A stretch of 64,000 nt of DNA, from NCBI RefSeq assembly GCF_001577305.1, contig NZ_CP014518.1, positions 1 to 64,000 on the forward strand. Direction: 5' to 3'. Numbering within the stretch: position 1 is the stretch's first letter; each line of letters begins with the position of its first letter. The DNA comes from Sinomonas atrocyanea (GTDB taxonomy: Bacteria; Actinomycetota; Actinomycetes; Actinomycetales; Micrococcaceae). Both the position numbers and the translations under genes were made by a program. Of the stretch, positions 49,417 through 57,810 are shown one piece after another. Below the pieces are notes generated by a model. The model had not been told where the DNA came from, did not search any database, and worked only from the letters and a program-made list of their open reading frames with translations.

Positions 49417-50838
49417 CTATCCGTGGATGACTTGGGGTTGGCCGAGGGCCTTGAGTCCTTCGGTGCCGAATTCGAGGCCGTAGCCGGATTGCTTGGCGCC
49501 GCCGAAGGGGGCCATGGGGTGGACGGTGCCGTGGGTGTTGATCCAGACGGTGCCGGCTTCGAGGCGGTGGGCGACGGCGCGTGCGGCGTCGGTGTCGGTG
49601 GCCCAGACGGAGGCGCCGAGGCCGACCTCGAGGGCGTTGGCCATCTGCACGGCGTGGTCGATGTCGGTGTATCTGATGATGGGCAGGGCGGGGCCGAACT
49701 GCTCTTCGGTGACGAGGGGGTTCTCGTTGTCTATGTCGGTGACGAGGGTGGTGGGGTAGAAGTGGCCGGGGGCGCTCTCGTCGGGGTCGCCGCCGAGGAG
49801 GATGCGGGCGCCGGAGTCCTTGGCGGCCTGGACGAGGTCTTTGACGATGGCGTGCTGGGAGGCGTTCTGTAGGGGGCCGAGGAGGTTGGCCTCCTCCAGG
49901 CCGGGGCCCATGGGTACGGTGCGGGCGAAGTCGGTGAGCGCCTGGCAGACCTGGTCGTAGAGGCCGGTGTGGACGTAGAGGCGCTTGAGGGCGGCGCAGG
50001 TCTGGCCGGTGTTGATGAAGGCGCCCCAGAAGATGCCCTCGGCGATCGCCTGCGGGTCGGCGTCGGGCAGGACGATGCCGGCGTCGTTGCCGCCGAGTTC
50101 GAGGGTGAGGCGCTTCACGGTGTCCGCGCTGGAGCGGATGATGGCCTTGCCGGCGCCGGTGGAGCCGGTGAACATGACCTTGGCGATGGCGGGGTGCTCG
50201 GCGAGGGCGGAGCCGACCTGCCGGTCGCCGGCGACGACGGTGAGGATGCCGTCGGGGAGGGCCTCGTTGATGACGCGGATGAGGGCCAGGACGGACAGGG
50301 GGGTGTAGCTGGAGGGCTTGACGATGGCGGCGTTGCCCATGCGCAGGGCGGGGGCGATCTGCCAGACGGTGATCATCATGGGCCAGTTCCAGGGGCCGAT
50401 GGCCCCGACGATGCCCAGGGGCCGGTAGTGGAGCACCGCGCGGGTGGTGCCGTCGTCGACGACGGTCTCGGGCTCCAGAGCGGTGGCGGCTGCGGCGCGC
50501 AGCCACGCGGCGCACGCGCCGACCTCGAAGCGGGCGTTGGGGCCGTTGAGGGGCTTGCCCTGCTCGCGGGAGAGGATCCGGGCCAGTTCCTCGGCGCGGG
50601 CCTCGACCGCCTCGGCCGCGGCGAGGAGCGCGGCCGAGCGGGCCTCATGGCCGGCCGCGGCCCAGGCCGGCTGGGCCGCCTTCGCCGCGCCGATCGCGGC
50701 CTCGAGCTCGGCCAGCCCGTGCACCGGGGCGACGCCGACGAGCTCGCCGGTGGCCGGATCGAACAGCTCCTGGCCGGGCGCCCCCGGCGCCGCCGCGATC
50801 GCATCCAGCAGGGAATCCGTGGTCTGCAGGGTCTCCAT
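49417..50838 (-). CDS. NAD(P)-dependent aldehyde dehydrogenase
   Basis: A 473-aa ALDH: PLGIVGAIGPWNWPMMITVW (Asn of the oxyanion hole), KPSSYTPLSVLALIRVINEA, the cofactor loop FTGSTGAGKAI, general base Glu in LELGGNDAGIVL, and the catalytic Cys in NTGQTCAALKRLYVH. It resembles the coniferyl/succinate-semialdehyde-type group. Start ATG 50838 behind GAGGAGGA; an upstream in-frame ATG at about 50870 is possible. Repeat locus C lies 127-200 bp upstream of the start. Confidence 0.93.
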   Translation of the reverse strand: METLQTTDSLLDAIAAAPGAPGQELFDPATGELVGVAPVHGLAELEAAIGAAKAAQPAWAAAGHEARSAALLAAAEAVEARAEELARILSREQGKPLNGPNARFEVGACAAWLRAAAATALEPETVVDDGTTRAVLHYRPLGIVGAIGPWNWPMMITVWQIAPALRMGNAAIVKPSSYTPLSVLALIRVINEALPDGILTVVAGDRQVGSALAEHPAIAKVMFTGSTGAGKAIIRSSADTVKRLTLELGGNDAGIVLPDADPQAIAEGIFWGAFINTGQTCAALKRLYVHTGLYDQVCQALTDFARTVPMGPGLEEANLLGPLQNASQHAIVKDLVQAAKDSGARILLGGDPDESAPGHFYPTTLVTDIDNENPLVTEEQFGPALPIIRYTDIDHAVQMANALEVGLGASVWATDTDAARAVAHRLEAGTVWINTHGTVHPMAPFGGAKQSGYGLEFGTEGLKALGQPQVIHG

Positions 50839-50964
50839 CGAGTCCTCCTCATCGAGTGCTGTGTCCATCCCAGAGTGCGGCCGGTGCCGACGGCGCGGCT
50901 TGGCATGGCGTGCCCGCAGCTTGTCCGTGGGCGCACGGTTGGAAGGGGTCGTCGGCACGGCCCT

Positions 50965-51039
50965 GTACCCGGAATGGCGAAGTGGCGACGAGATGCGTAC
51001 CCGGAACGGTGAAACGGCGACGAGATGCGTACCCGAAAC
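50965..51039 (-). repeat. Dispersed 32-bp tandem repeat, locus C
   Basis: On the minus strand, units begin at 51039 (GTTTCGGGTACGCATC, then TCGTCGC), 51007 (GTTCCGGGTACGCATC, then TCGTCGC) and 50975 (ATTCCGGGTACAG), exactly 32 bp apart. As in locus A, the last unit is degenerate and ends GGGTACAG. The array lies between the divergent ALDH and SRPBCC genes. Confidence 0.8.
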
Positions 51040-51061
51040 GGGGGAGGGGTAGCGTGGGCGC

Positions 51062-51484
51062 GTGTCCGAGTTCCGCCATCTGAGCGTCCCCATCGCCCTG
51101 TCCCCCCGCGCCGTCTCCGCGTTCGCCGGCAACCCGGCCAACCTCCCGCGCTGGGCGGCCGGACTGGCCGCGGGCATCCGTGAGGAGCGTGGGCGCTGGC
51201 TCGCCGACTCGCCGCTGGGCGCCATCGAGGTGCGATTCGTCGGAGACCCCTCCGCCGGAATCCTCGACCACGAGGTCGTGCTCCCGGACGGCACCACCGT
51301 GCTAAACCAGTTCCGGATCCTCGCGGACGGGCCGCACAGCCTCGCCGTCTTCCACCTCCGCCGCGGGGAGGGCGTCGGCGACGCGGAGTTCGACTCGGAC
51401 GCGGCCGCCGTCCAGGCCGACCTCGAAACCCTGCGGCGTCTGCTCGAGGGCGGCGCGTGTGTCCCCGGGGCCCACAGCGGGTAG
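51062..51484 (+). CDS. SRPBCC-like small protein
   Basis: A 140-aa protein, GTG start at 51062. It has features of a helix-grip domain: SVPIALSPRAVSAFAGNPAN, WLADSPLGAIEVRFVGDPSA, LDHEVVLPDGTTVLNQFRIL, SLAVFHLRRGEG and a C-terminal helix AAVQADLETLRRLLEGG. It resembles polyketide-cyclase-like proteins of actinobacteria. It starts 22 bp after repeat locus C and precedes the lactonase gene by 40 nt. Confidence 0.75.
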   Translation: MSEFRHLSVPIALSPRAVSAFAGNPANLPRWAAGLAAGIREERGRWLADSPLGAIEVRFVGDPSAGILDHEVVLPDGTTVLNQFRILADGPHSLAVFHLRRGEGVGDAEFDSDAAAVQADLETLRRLLEGGACVPGAHSG

Positions 51485-51524
51485 CAGCGACAGGGAGAGC
51501 ACCCGACCACGGAAAGGATGCACC

Positions 51525-52562
51525 GTGACCCAGCAGACCCCGCTCGTCGCCATCGCCTGCGCGGAGGCGGGCGCCGTCGACCTCCTCTCCCTCGACACGC
51601 AGACGGGACGGCTCGAGCACTCGGGCCGGATCGGCGGCCTGGACGGCGCCGCGGCCCTCGCCTTCGGCCCCGACGGCCCGCTCTACGCAGGGTGCAACGG
51701 GAGCCGGCCCCGCGCCGTCGTCCTCCATCCCGACGGCGAGACCGGGGAGGAGCGCCGGCTGCCCGCCTCGACCTGCTTCATCGCGGTCGCCCCCGACGGC
51801 CGCGCGCTGTTCAGCGCCTCGTACGGGGAGGGCCGCCTGGACCGCGTCCCGCTCCCCGGGGGTGAGGACGACGCCGGCCCCGTCACCTACGCGACCGGGC
51901 GCAACACGCACTGCGCGGCCGCCAGCCCCGACGGGCGCTTCCTCTATGCGACCTCCCTCGGCGACGACCGGGTGAGCTGGTTCCCCCTGGACGGGGACGC
52001 CGCCGGCTCTGGGGTGCGCGAGCCCAGCGGGCACGTGGCGACCGAGCCCGGGTCGGGCCCCCGGTACCTGCGGTTCAACCGCGCCGGAGACCGCGCGTAC
52101 GTGGTGCATGAGCTCTCCGGGGCCATCGCGGTCTACGGCAGGGAGGCGGAGAACGGCCGCCTCGAGCTCCTCCAGCGCACCTCCGCCGCGGCCGGGCTGG
52201 ACCTCCACCCGGGAGTGGTCCGGTCGGCGCAGACGCCGGACCCGGGCCCCGGCGTGGTCTGGGCCGCGGACCTGAGGATCACTCCGGACGAGCGCTTCCT
52301 CTACACGACCGAGCGGTCCTCGGGGACCCTGGCGTGCTTCGCGCTCCGGGAGGGTCTGCTCGAGTTCCTCGGCCGGGTCGAGACCGAGCAGGTGCCCGGG
52401 AGCGCGGCGATCGACCCGACCGGCCAGTTCCTCCTCGTGGCGGGCGAGGGCTCGCACGCCGTGACGAGCTACAGGATTGCCGAGGACGGCTCGCTCTCGG
52501 CCGTCTCGAGGGCGCGGATGAGCGCCGGCCCGGTCGCCGTCGACTGCGGGGCGATCGCCTAG
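51525..52562 (+). CDS. Beta-propeller lactonase (6-phosphogluconolactonase, YbhE/Pgl type)
   Basis: A 345-aa seven-bladed propeller without signal peptide. Repeats of SPDGRFLYATSLGDDRVSWF, NRAGDRAYVVHELSGAIAVY, TPDERFLYTTERSSGTLACF and DPTGQFLLVAGEGSHAVTSY are characteristic of the lactonase family. It likely hydrolyses 6-phosphogluconolactone or a related sugar lactone in the cytoplasm. GTG 51525 was chosen because GGAAAGG precedes it and the fold begins at TQQTPLVAIACAE. It overlaps the convergent hemerythrin gene by 4 nt. Confidence 0.9.
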   Translation: MTQQTPLVAIACAEAGAVDLLSLDTQTGRLEHSGRIGGLDGAAALAFGPDGPLYAGCNGSRPRAVVLHPDGETGEERRLPASTCFIAVAPDGRALFSASYGEGRLDRVPLPGGEDDAGPVTYATGRNTHCAAASPDGRFLYATSLGDDRVSWFPLDGDAAGSGVREPSGHVATEPGSGPRYLRFNRAGDRAYVVHELSGAIAVYGREAENGRLELLQRTSAAAGLDLHPGVVRSAQTPDPGPGVVWAADLRITPDERFLYTTERSSGTLACFALREGLLEFLGRVETEQVPGSAAIDPTGQFLLVAGEGSHAVTSYRIAEDGSLSAVSRARMSAGPVAVDCGAIA

Positions 52563-53170
52563 CCGCGGGCCCGAGCCTTCGAGGCCCGAGCCCCCGGGCC
52601 GGCGCGCCGGCCCGTGAGCTTGTCCCGGAGACCGTCCACCATGCCCACCCCGGCGCCCACGGTCTTGTGGAACAGCTCCGAATGCGGCGCGTGGGGGTGC
52701 GGCCGGGTCGGCGCGACCTTCTTGGCGTTCTCCACCTTCTTGCCGAGGTCGATCAGTTCGTCGTAGGGGATGTGGGCCCGCAGCTTGGGGAACTGGTCCG
52801 TTTCCTCGTCGTTGGCGTGGTGCCGCAGCTTCGCCTCCAGGTCCCGGACGACCTCGATGAAGCGTGCATCCGCGGCGTCGATCCTCTCCAGCTCCTTCAT
52901 GAGGTCGACGATCTCGGCGTGCTCGCCCTTGTCGTGCTCGACCTCCTCCTTCCCATCGGGGACGTGCTTCTCGACGACGGGGTAGACGTACATCTCCTCG
53001 GCGACGGCATGGCGCATGACCTCGGCGATCACGGTGTCCGCGAGCTCACGCCGGGTCGAGGAATCGGCCGCCCCCTCGATCCGGGCGATCAGCTCGACCA
53101 TCTCCTGGTGGTCGCGGGTCAGGATGTCCACGACGTCCGGTTCGGTGGGGCCTGCTGGCGTCTGGGTCAT
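52559..53170 (-). CDS. Hemerythrin HHE-domain protein
   Basis: A 203-aa protein. The four-helix HHE cation-binding domain (about 10-150) has iron ligands in ILTRDHQEMVELI, VMRHAVAEEMYVYP, EHDKGEHAEIVDLM and LRHHANDEETDQFP. A Pro/His segment and a basic C-terminal tail (KLTGRRAGPGARASKARARG) follow. It is probably an O2/NO or redox-stress responsive di-iron protein. ATG 53170 behind AAGGAGA. Confidence 0.9.
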   Translation of the reverse strand: MTQTPAGPTEPDVVDILTRDHQEMVELIARIEGAADSSTRRELADTVIAEVMRHAVAEEMYVYPVVEKHVPDGKEEVEHDKGEHAEIVDLMKELERIDAADARFIEVVRDLEAKLRHHANDEETDQFPKLRAHIPYDELIDLGKKVENAKKVAPTRPHPHAPHSELFHKTVGAGVGMVDGLRDKLTGRRAGPGARASKARARG

Positions 53171-53307
53171 GGGGATCTCCTTGAGGGTTCTCGGCGCTCG
53201 CGTGCGGCTGCCGATTACCCCGCCGCTCCCGGGGTAATCAGCGCTGGCCGGACAACTTCGCCCTGCCCCCTCGGGCGAGCCTGGAAGAAGGCGCTGCCGC
53301 GCGGGAG

Positions 53308-53733
53308 TCAGCCGGTGGGGCGGATCGGCCCGTCGGGGTGCGGGGTCGTGAGCGGATCGGCGTGCCGGCTGACCAGCTGCCAGCCATCGCCCTCCAACCG
53401 GAAGGTGGTCGTGACGCGCAGATCGAAGGGCGAGCGCTCATCGCGACCGCCGATCTTGGTCTCCCAGTGCTCGTGCTCGAACAGCGTGACGAGATCAGCG
53501 CCGACGTATCGAGAGACTTCTTCGAACCGAACAGGCGACCCATCACGGAATTTCGATGAAGCGAAGTCCAGCGCCTGCGAAACCGCGTCCCAGCCCCGCG
53601 AGGAGCCGCCGAAGGGGTTCGCCAGAAGCACGTCACCGCTGCGCGCGTACAGTGCCTTGATCGGTGCCGGATCGCCGACGGCAAATGCGTGCAATCCAGA
53701 GTGGTATTGGTCGATGACCTGCTCGATGCCCAT
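53308..53733 (-). CDS. SnoaL/NTF2-like protein
   Basis: A 141-aa cone-shaped alpha+beta domain: MGIEQVIDQYHSGLHAFAVG, DPAPIKALYARSGDVLLANP, GWDAVSQALDFAS, and closing strands VTTTFRLEGDGWQLVSRHAD. Members serve as isomerases/hydrolases or ligand binders; no catalytic Asp/His pair can be assigned with confidence. ATG 53733 with GGAGGGT upstream. Confidence 0.85.
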   Translation of the reverse strand: MGIEQVIDQYHSGLHAFAVGDPAPIKALYARSGDVLLANPFGGSSRGWDAVSQALDFASSKFRDGSPVRFEEVSRYVGADLVTLFEHEHWETKIGGRDERSPFDLRVTTTFRLEGDGWQLVSRHADPLTTPHPDGPIRPTG

Positions 53734-53928
53734 GACTGACCCTCCAGTTGAGTTCTACCTCGGCCCCTCCGGGCGGACAAGGGGTGGACCCGGCTGGCGT
53801 GCATCTCGGGCCGCTCACCCAGGGCCGGACACCCCCCTCGTCGCCGGCGGAATCCGACGTGCCGGACCTGCGGGAAGTCGCTGCCAGCGCGCATGGTGGA
53901 GCGGCCCGGATGGTGCGACACTGACGCC

Positions 53929-54670
53929 ATGCGGGACTTGGCGTCGAAGCTGTCCACGCTTCCGGAGGCATGGGCTGCGTCGCCTTGGCCGGACCACGAG
54001 CACGTGAAGGGCTGGGGGGGTCTTCGGGCTGCCGTTCGACTCCGGGCACGTCCTCGCGCTGCGGGTCTTTCCGGAGAGCGATTTCGGGCCCTACCGGAGC
54101 CTGTGGCATCGGGACCCGGACGGCCGGTGGTCCATCTTCGTCGACGGTCCTCGGCTGGACACGGCTTGCCCGCGCTACTACGGCGCGGCCTGCGAATACA
54201 CCGGGTTCGCGCACATCGGGCTCGTCTGGACGGGCCCGGCATCCATGCAGGTGACCATGGACCGTCCTTCCCTGGACTGGACCCTGACTGCCTCCTCTAG
54301 CTGGACCCTCGGTGTGGTGAACGCGATCAGCTCCCTGTTGCCGCTGGCCACGTGGCGCCCGCGGTGGCTGGTGCGGGGCCGCGAACGCCTGGCGGGTGCG
54401 CTGGGCACCGGACGCATGGAGTTCTCTGGCGTGATGCCCAGCGGGCATGCCGGCACGCTCATGCCACGGCAGATGTATTTTGTCGACGAGGCGCGGGCCA
54501 CGTTCGGAGGCGTTGACCTCGGACATCCCGTTCGCGCGAGCGAGAACCCGAGGATCGGCGCCCTGCCGCTGCCAGCGCGCGGTGTTCTGGCCATCGGCCA
54601 AGCCGTCTGGCAGATCAAGGACCCAGACGAGTACCTCCGCACCCGTTCCGAGTCTGCTGGAGGATCCTGA
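53929..54670 (+). pseudogene. Hypothetical gene with a +1 frameshift in a G7 tract
   Basis: From ATG 53929 the frame reads MRDLASKLSTLPEAWAASPW, then DHEHVKGWG, reaching a run of seven G (54014-54020). Coding then continues in the next frame without a stop for 217 codons: VFGLPFDSGHVLALRVFPES, WSIFVDGPRLDTACPRYYGA, then a C-terminal half from Met at 54245 to TGA at 54670. Removing one G gives a continuous protein of 246 aa. The product looks like an intact cytoplasmic protein of unknown family. It may be a true mutation, a phase-variable tract or a sequencing error. Confidence 0.75.
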
Positions 54671-54751
54671 GGCGATCCGGAAACTGCACACGTCAGGCGC
54701 CGGGGAGGGGCCCGGGGACGGCGAAGGCCTGGATGCTGTAGTTCCTGACGG

Positions 54752-55357
54752 TCACCCGCCGAACAGGAGCATCCCCGCGAGGCCGACCATGAGCAGCGCC
54801 ACGGCCCCGTCCAGCACGCGCCACGACGCGGGCCGGGCGAAGAACCCGCTCAGCGCCCGCGCTCCGTAGCCGATGAGCGGGAACCACAGGGCGCTCGCCG
54901 AGGCCGCGCCGACGCCGAACGCCCACCGCCCCTCGCCCTGCGCGTTGGCGAGGGAGCCCAGCAGGACGAGGGTGTCGAGGTACACGTGCGGGTTGAGCCA
55001 GGTCAGTGCGAGGACGGTCGCGAGCGTGGCCCCCAGCGTCGCGGCGCCGGCGCCCGCGGCGGCCTGCAGCGCGCCCGGCCGCAGGGCCCGCTGGGCCGCG
55101 AAGAATCCGTAGGTGAGAAGGAACGCGGCACCGACCCAGCGGATCACCTGCAGGACCACGGGCGCGCCCTGGACCGCCGCGCCGATCCCGGCGACGCCGG
55201 CGAAGATCAGCACGGCGTCGCTCAGCGCGCACAGCACCACGACGGGCAGCACCCACTCGCGCTTGATCCCCTGCCGGAGCACGAACGCGTTCTGCGCGCC
55301 GATCACCACGATGAGGCCGAGGCTGGCGCCGAACCCGGCGAGATAGGAGAGGAGCAC
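54752..55357 (-). CDS. LysE/ArgO-type basic amino acid exporter
   Basis: A 201-aa protein with six helices: GFGASLGLIVVIGAQNAFVL (the G-x-Q-N motif), ALSDAVLIFAGVAGIGA, LTYGFFAAQRAL, VLALTWLNPHVYLDTLVLLG (the NPxxYLD motif) and a C-terminal pair. It exports lysine and/or arginine. The start is uncertain: GTG 55357 fits the family N-terminus but has GGAGG directly abutting it. It is divergent from the LysG-type regulator, the classic export-control arrangement. Confidence 0.92.
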   Translation of the reverse strand: MLLSYLAGFGASLGLIVVIGAQNAFVLRQGIKREWVLPVVVLCALSDAVLIFAGVAGIGAAVQGAPVVLQVIRWVGAAFLLTYGFFAAQRALRPGALQAAAGAGAATLGATLATVLALTWLNPHVYLDTLVLLGSLANAQGEGRWAFGVGAASASALWFPLIGYGARALSGFFARPASWRVLDGAVALLMVGLAGMLLFGG

Positions 55358-55426
55358 CCTCCGACGGTACGAGCCGGACTTATGAAGATCAACTAACGAT
55401 ATCTGCATCTGCATTAGCATCTCTTC

Positions 55427-56332
55427 ATGGACTTGGAGCAGCTGCGGGCGCTCGCCGCCGTCGTGGACCAGGAGACGTTCGAGGCCGCGGCGGACGAGCT
55501 GCGCATCACGCCCTCGGCCGTGAGCCAGCGGATCAAGGCGCTCGAGCGCTCGGTGGGCAGCGTGCTCGTGCGCCGGCTCAAGCCGGTGGTGCCCACCCCG
55601 GCGGGGGAGCGGCTGCTGCGCTCCGCCCGCCAGCTGCTCCTGCTCGCCGACGAGGCGCTGCTCGCCCTCCGTTCGGACCGGACGCACGACGCCGGCCGGG
55701 CGGGTTCCGCGGGAACCGGCACCGAGCTGCTGCGCGTGCCGATCGTGGCCAACGCGGACTCGATCGCCACCTGGCTGCCCCCCGCGATCCGCGAGGTGGC
55801 GCTGGGAGGCCGGATCGCCGTCGAGCTCCTGCGCGACGACGAGCATGCCACCGCGGACCTGCTCCGCTCGGGCGACGCCGTCGGCGCGGTCACCGCAGAC
55901 CCGCGGCCCGTCCAGGGTTGCAGCGTGCGGCCGCTCGGGACGATGGTGTACCGGGCGAAGGCGTCGGCGGAGTTCGCCGCGCGCTGGTTCCCCGGGGGCG
56001 CCACACCGGAGGCGCTCGGGGCGGCGCCCGTCATGCAGTACGACCGCAAGGACAGCCACCAGCTCGCGCTCCTGGCCCGGGTGGCGCCCGAGGCCACGCC
56101 CCCGCAGCACTTCATCCCCGACTCCGTGCAGTACGTCGAGGCCGTGCACGCCGGGCTCGGCTGGGGCATGGTGCCCGACCAGCAGGACCCCGACGGCTCG
56201 CTCGTGGAGCTCGACCCGGCCTGGCGGGAGGACCTCAGGCTCTACTGGCAGTCGTGGACGCTCGACTCGCCCGGCCTCGCGGAGGTGGGCGACGCCGTCG
56301 TGCGCGCCGCCGCGGTGCTGCGGCAGCGCTGA
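55427..56332 (+). CDS. LysR-type regulator, LysG/ArgP class
   Basis: A 301-aa LTTR. The winged HTH is at 1-65 (LEQLRALAAVVDQETFEAAA, DELRITPSAVSQRIKALERS), with the ArgP-typical VSQRIKALE helix, followed by a periplasmic-binding-like effector domain (LRVPIVANADSIATWLPPAI). LysG activates lysE when lysine/arginine or certain other basic amino acids accumulate. The 69-bp divergent gap with lysE must contain its target. ATG 55427; an ATT/AAG-rich leader with imperfect repeats is visible. Confidence 0.93.
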   Translation: MDLEQLRALAAVVDQETFEAAADELRITPSAVSQRIKALERSVGSVLVRRLKPVVPTPAGERLLRSARQLLLLADEALLALRSDRTHDAGRAGSAGTGTELLRVPIVANADSIATWLPPAIREVALGGRIAVELLRDDEHATADLLRSGDAVGAVTADPRPVQGCSVRPLGTMVYRAKASAEFAARWFPGGATPEALGAAPVMQYDRKDSHQLALLARVAPEATPPQHFIPDSVQYVEAVHAGLGWGMVPDQQDPDGSLVELDPAWREDLRLYWQSWTLDSPGLAEVGDAVVRAAAVLRQR

Positions 56333-56398
56333 TCCCGCGGGCGGGTCCGGAGGGGATCCGCCCGCGGGATGCGGGGCTGGCGGTCTGTGCCTGGGCCG

Positions 56399-57748
56399 TC
56401 AGGACGCCTGGAGCGGGGCGGCCGCGGGCTCGTGCACCGCGTCCGCGTCCGCGCCGACGGCCCTCTGCCTGCTCGGCCCGATCCAGACGGCGGCGATCGT
56501 GATCGCGGCCTGGCTGATCATGTAGAGCGCCACGGGCCAGTAGGAGTGCGTCGCCGCCAGCAGGAGCGTGGCCAGGACGGGACCGATGCCGCCGGAGATC
56601 GCGCTGCCGACTTCGCGGGAGGAGGCGAGGCCGGTGAAGCGGATGCGTGCCGGGAAGAGGTTGGCCAGGTACGCGCCCTGGGTGGCCGACATGCCGCGCA
56701 CGGCGACGGCGTAGATGAGGACGATGGCGATGATGACCACCGGCGCCGACTTGGTGTTGATCATCCAGAACATCGGGATGATGAACGCTGCGACCGCGAT
56801 CGCGGAGCCGATGTAGACGCGCCCGATGCCCAGGCGGTCGCCGAGCCATCCGAAGAGAGGGTAGGTGAAGAGGCTGACGAGCGAGGCGACGAAGAGGCCG
56901 TTGAGCCCCACGCTCTTGTCGAGGTGCAGGAAGGTTGCCGCGTAGGCCAGGACGAAGGTCTTGACGAGGTTGGTGGTCGCGTTCTCTGCGAAGCAGGCGA
57001 ACATGGCCACGAACCAGTTCCGCTTGTGGGAGGCGAAGACCTCCCTGACCGGGCTCTTGGGCCGCTCCTTCGTCCGGGTGACGGCGAGGTACTCCGGGGA
57101 CTCCATGACGCGCATCCTGATGAACAGGCCGATGCCGATGCCGATCACGCTGGCCAGGAACGGAAGGCGCCAGCCGTAGGCCATGAATTCGTTCTTGGGC
57201 ATGAAGTCGAGGAGGGAGTAGAACGACGTGCCGAGCATGATGCCGAGGGCCAGGCCCGCGCCGGGCAGGCTCGTCAGCAGGCCCTGGCGCTTCTTGCTCG
57301 CGTGCTCGGAGACCATGACCTGGGCCCCTCCGAACTCGGCCCCCGCGCCGATTCCCTGCAGGATGCGCAGGAGGAGCATCAGGATCGGCGCCCAGATGCC
57401 GGCCTGCGCATAGGTGGGCAGGACCCCGATGAGTGCGGTGGACAGCCCCATGAGGACCAGCGTTGCCGCGAGGACGTTCTTGCGGCCGATCCTGTCGCCG
57501 AGGGCGCCGAACACGAACCCGCCGAGGGGACGGAAGAAGTATCCGATGGCGGTCGTGGTCAGCGCCGCGGCGGTGCCGAGCAGCGGGTCGAATTTGGGGA
57601 AGAAGAGGGTGTTGAACACCAGGGCCGACGCGGTGCCGAAGAGCACGAAGTCGTACCACTCGATCGTGGTGCCGATGACGCCGGCCACGATGGCCCGGCG
57701 GACCCATATGGCCTTCTGCTCAGGGGTCGGGTTCAGGACGTTGGACAT
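56399..57748 (-). CDS. MFS metabolite:H+ symporter (MHS family)
   Basis: A 449-aa 12-helix transporter: VAGVIGTTIEWYDFVLFGTA (the MHS signature ExxDF on helix 1), FGALGDRIGRKNVLAATLVL (motif A), GAEFGGAQVMVSEHA (helix 4 acidic motif), and a second motif A at WLGDRLGIGRVYIG. It probably imports an organic acid, here plausibly the sugar acid handled by the adjacent kinase-dehydrogenase. It lies 62 nt downstream of that gene, same strand. Confidence 0.9.
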   Translation of the reverse strand: MSNVLNPTPEQKAIWVRRAIVAGVIGTTIEWYDFVLFGTASALVFNTLFFPKFDPLLGTAAALTTTAIGYFFRPLGGFVFGALGDRIGRKNVLAATLVLMGLSTALIGVLPTYAQAGIWAPILMLLLRILQGIGAGAEFGGAQVMVSEHASKKRQGLLTSLPGAGLALGIMLGTSFYSLLDFMPKNEFMAYGWRLPFLASVIGIGIGLFIRMRVMESPEYLAVTRTKERPKSPVREVFASHKRNWFVAMFACFAENATTNLVKTFVLAYAATFLHLDKSVGLNGLFVASLVSLFTYPLFGWLGDRLGIGRVYIGSAIAVAAFIIPMFWMINTKSAPVVIIAIVLIYAVAVRGMSATQGAYLANLFPARIRFTGLASSREVGSAISGGIGPVLATLLLAATHSYWPVALYMISQAAITIAAVWIGPSRQRAVGADADAVHEPAAAPLQAS

Positions 57749-57810
57749 GCTTGTTTCCTTCTACTTCGTTGTAGTGAGAAGTTGCGGTGGGGCGCAGCGG
57801 GGCGCTGGGC

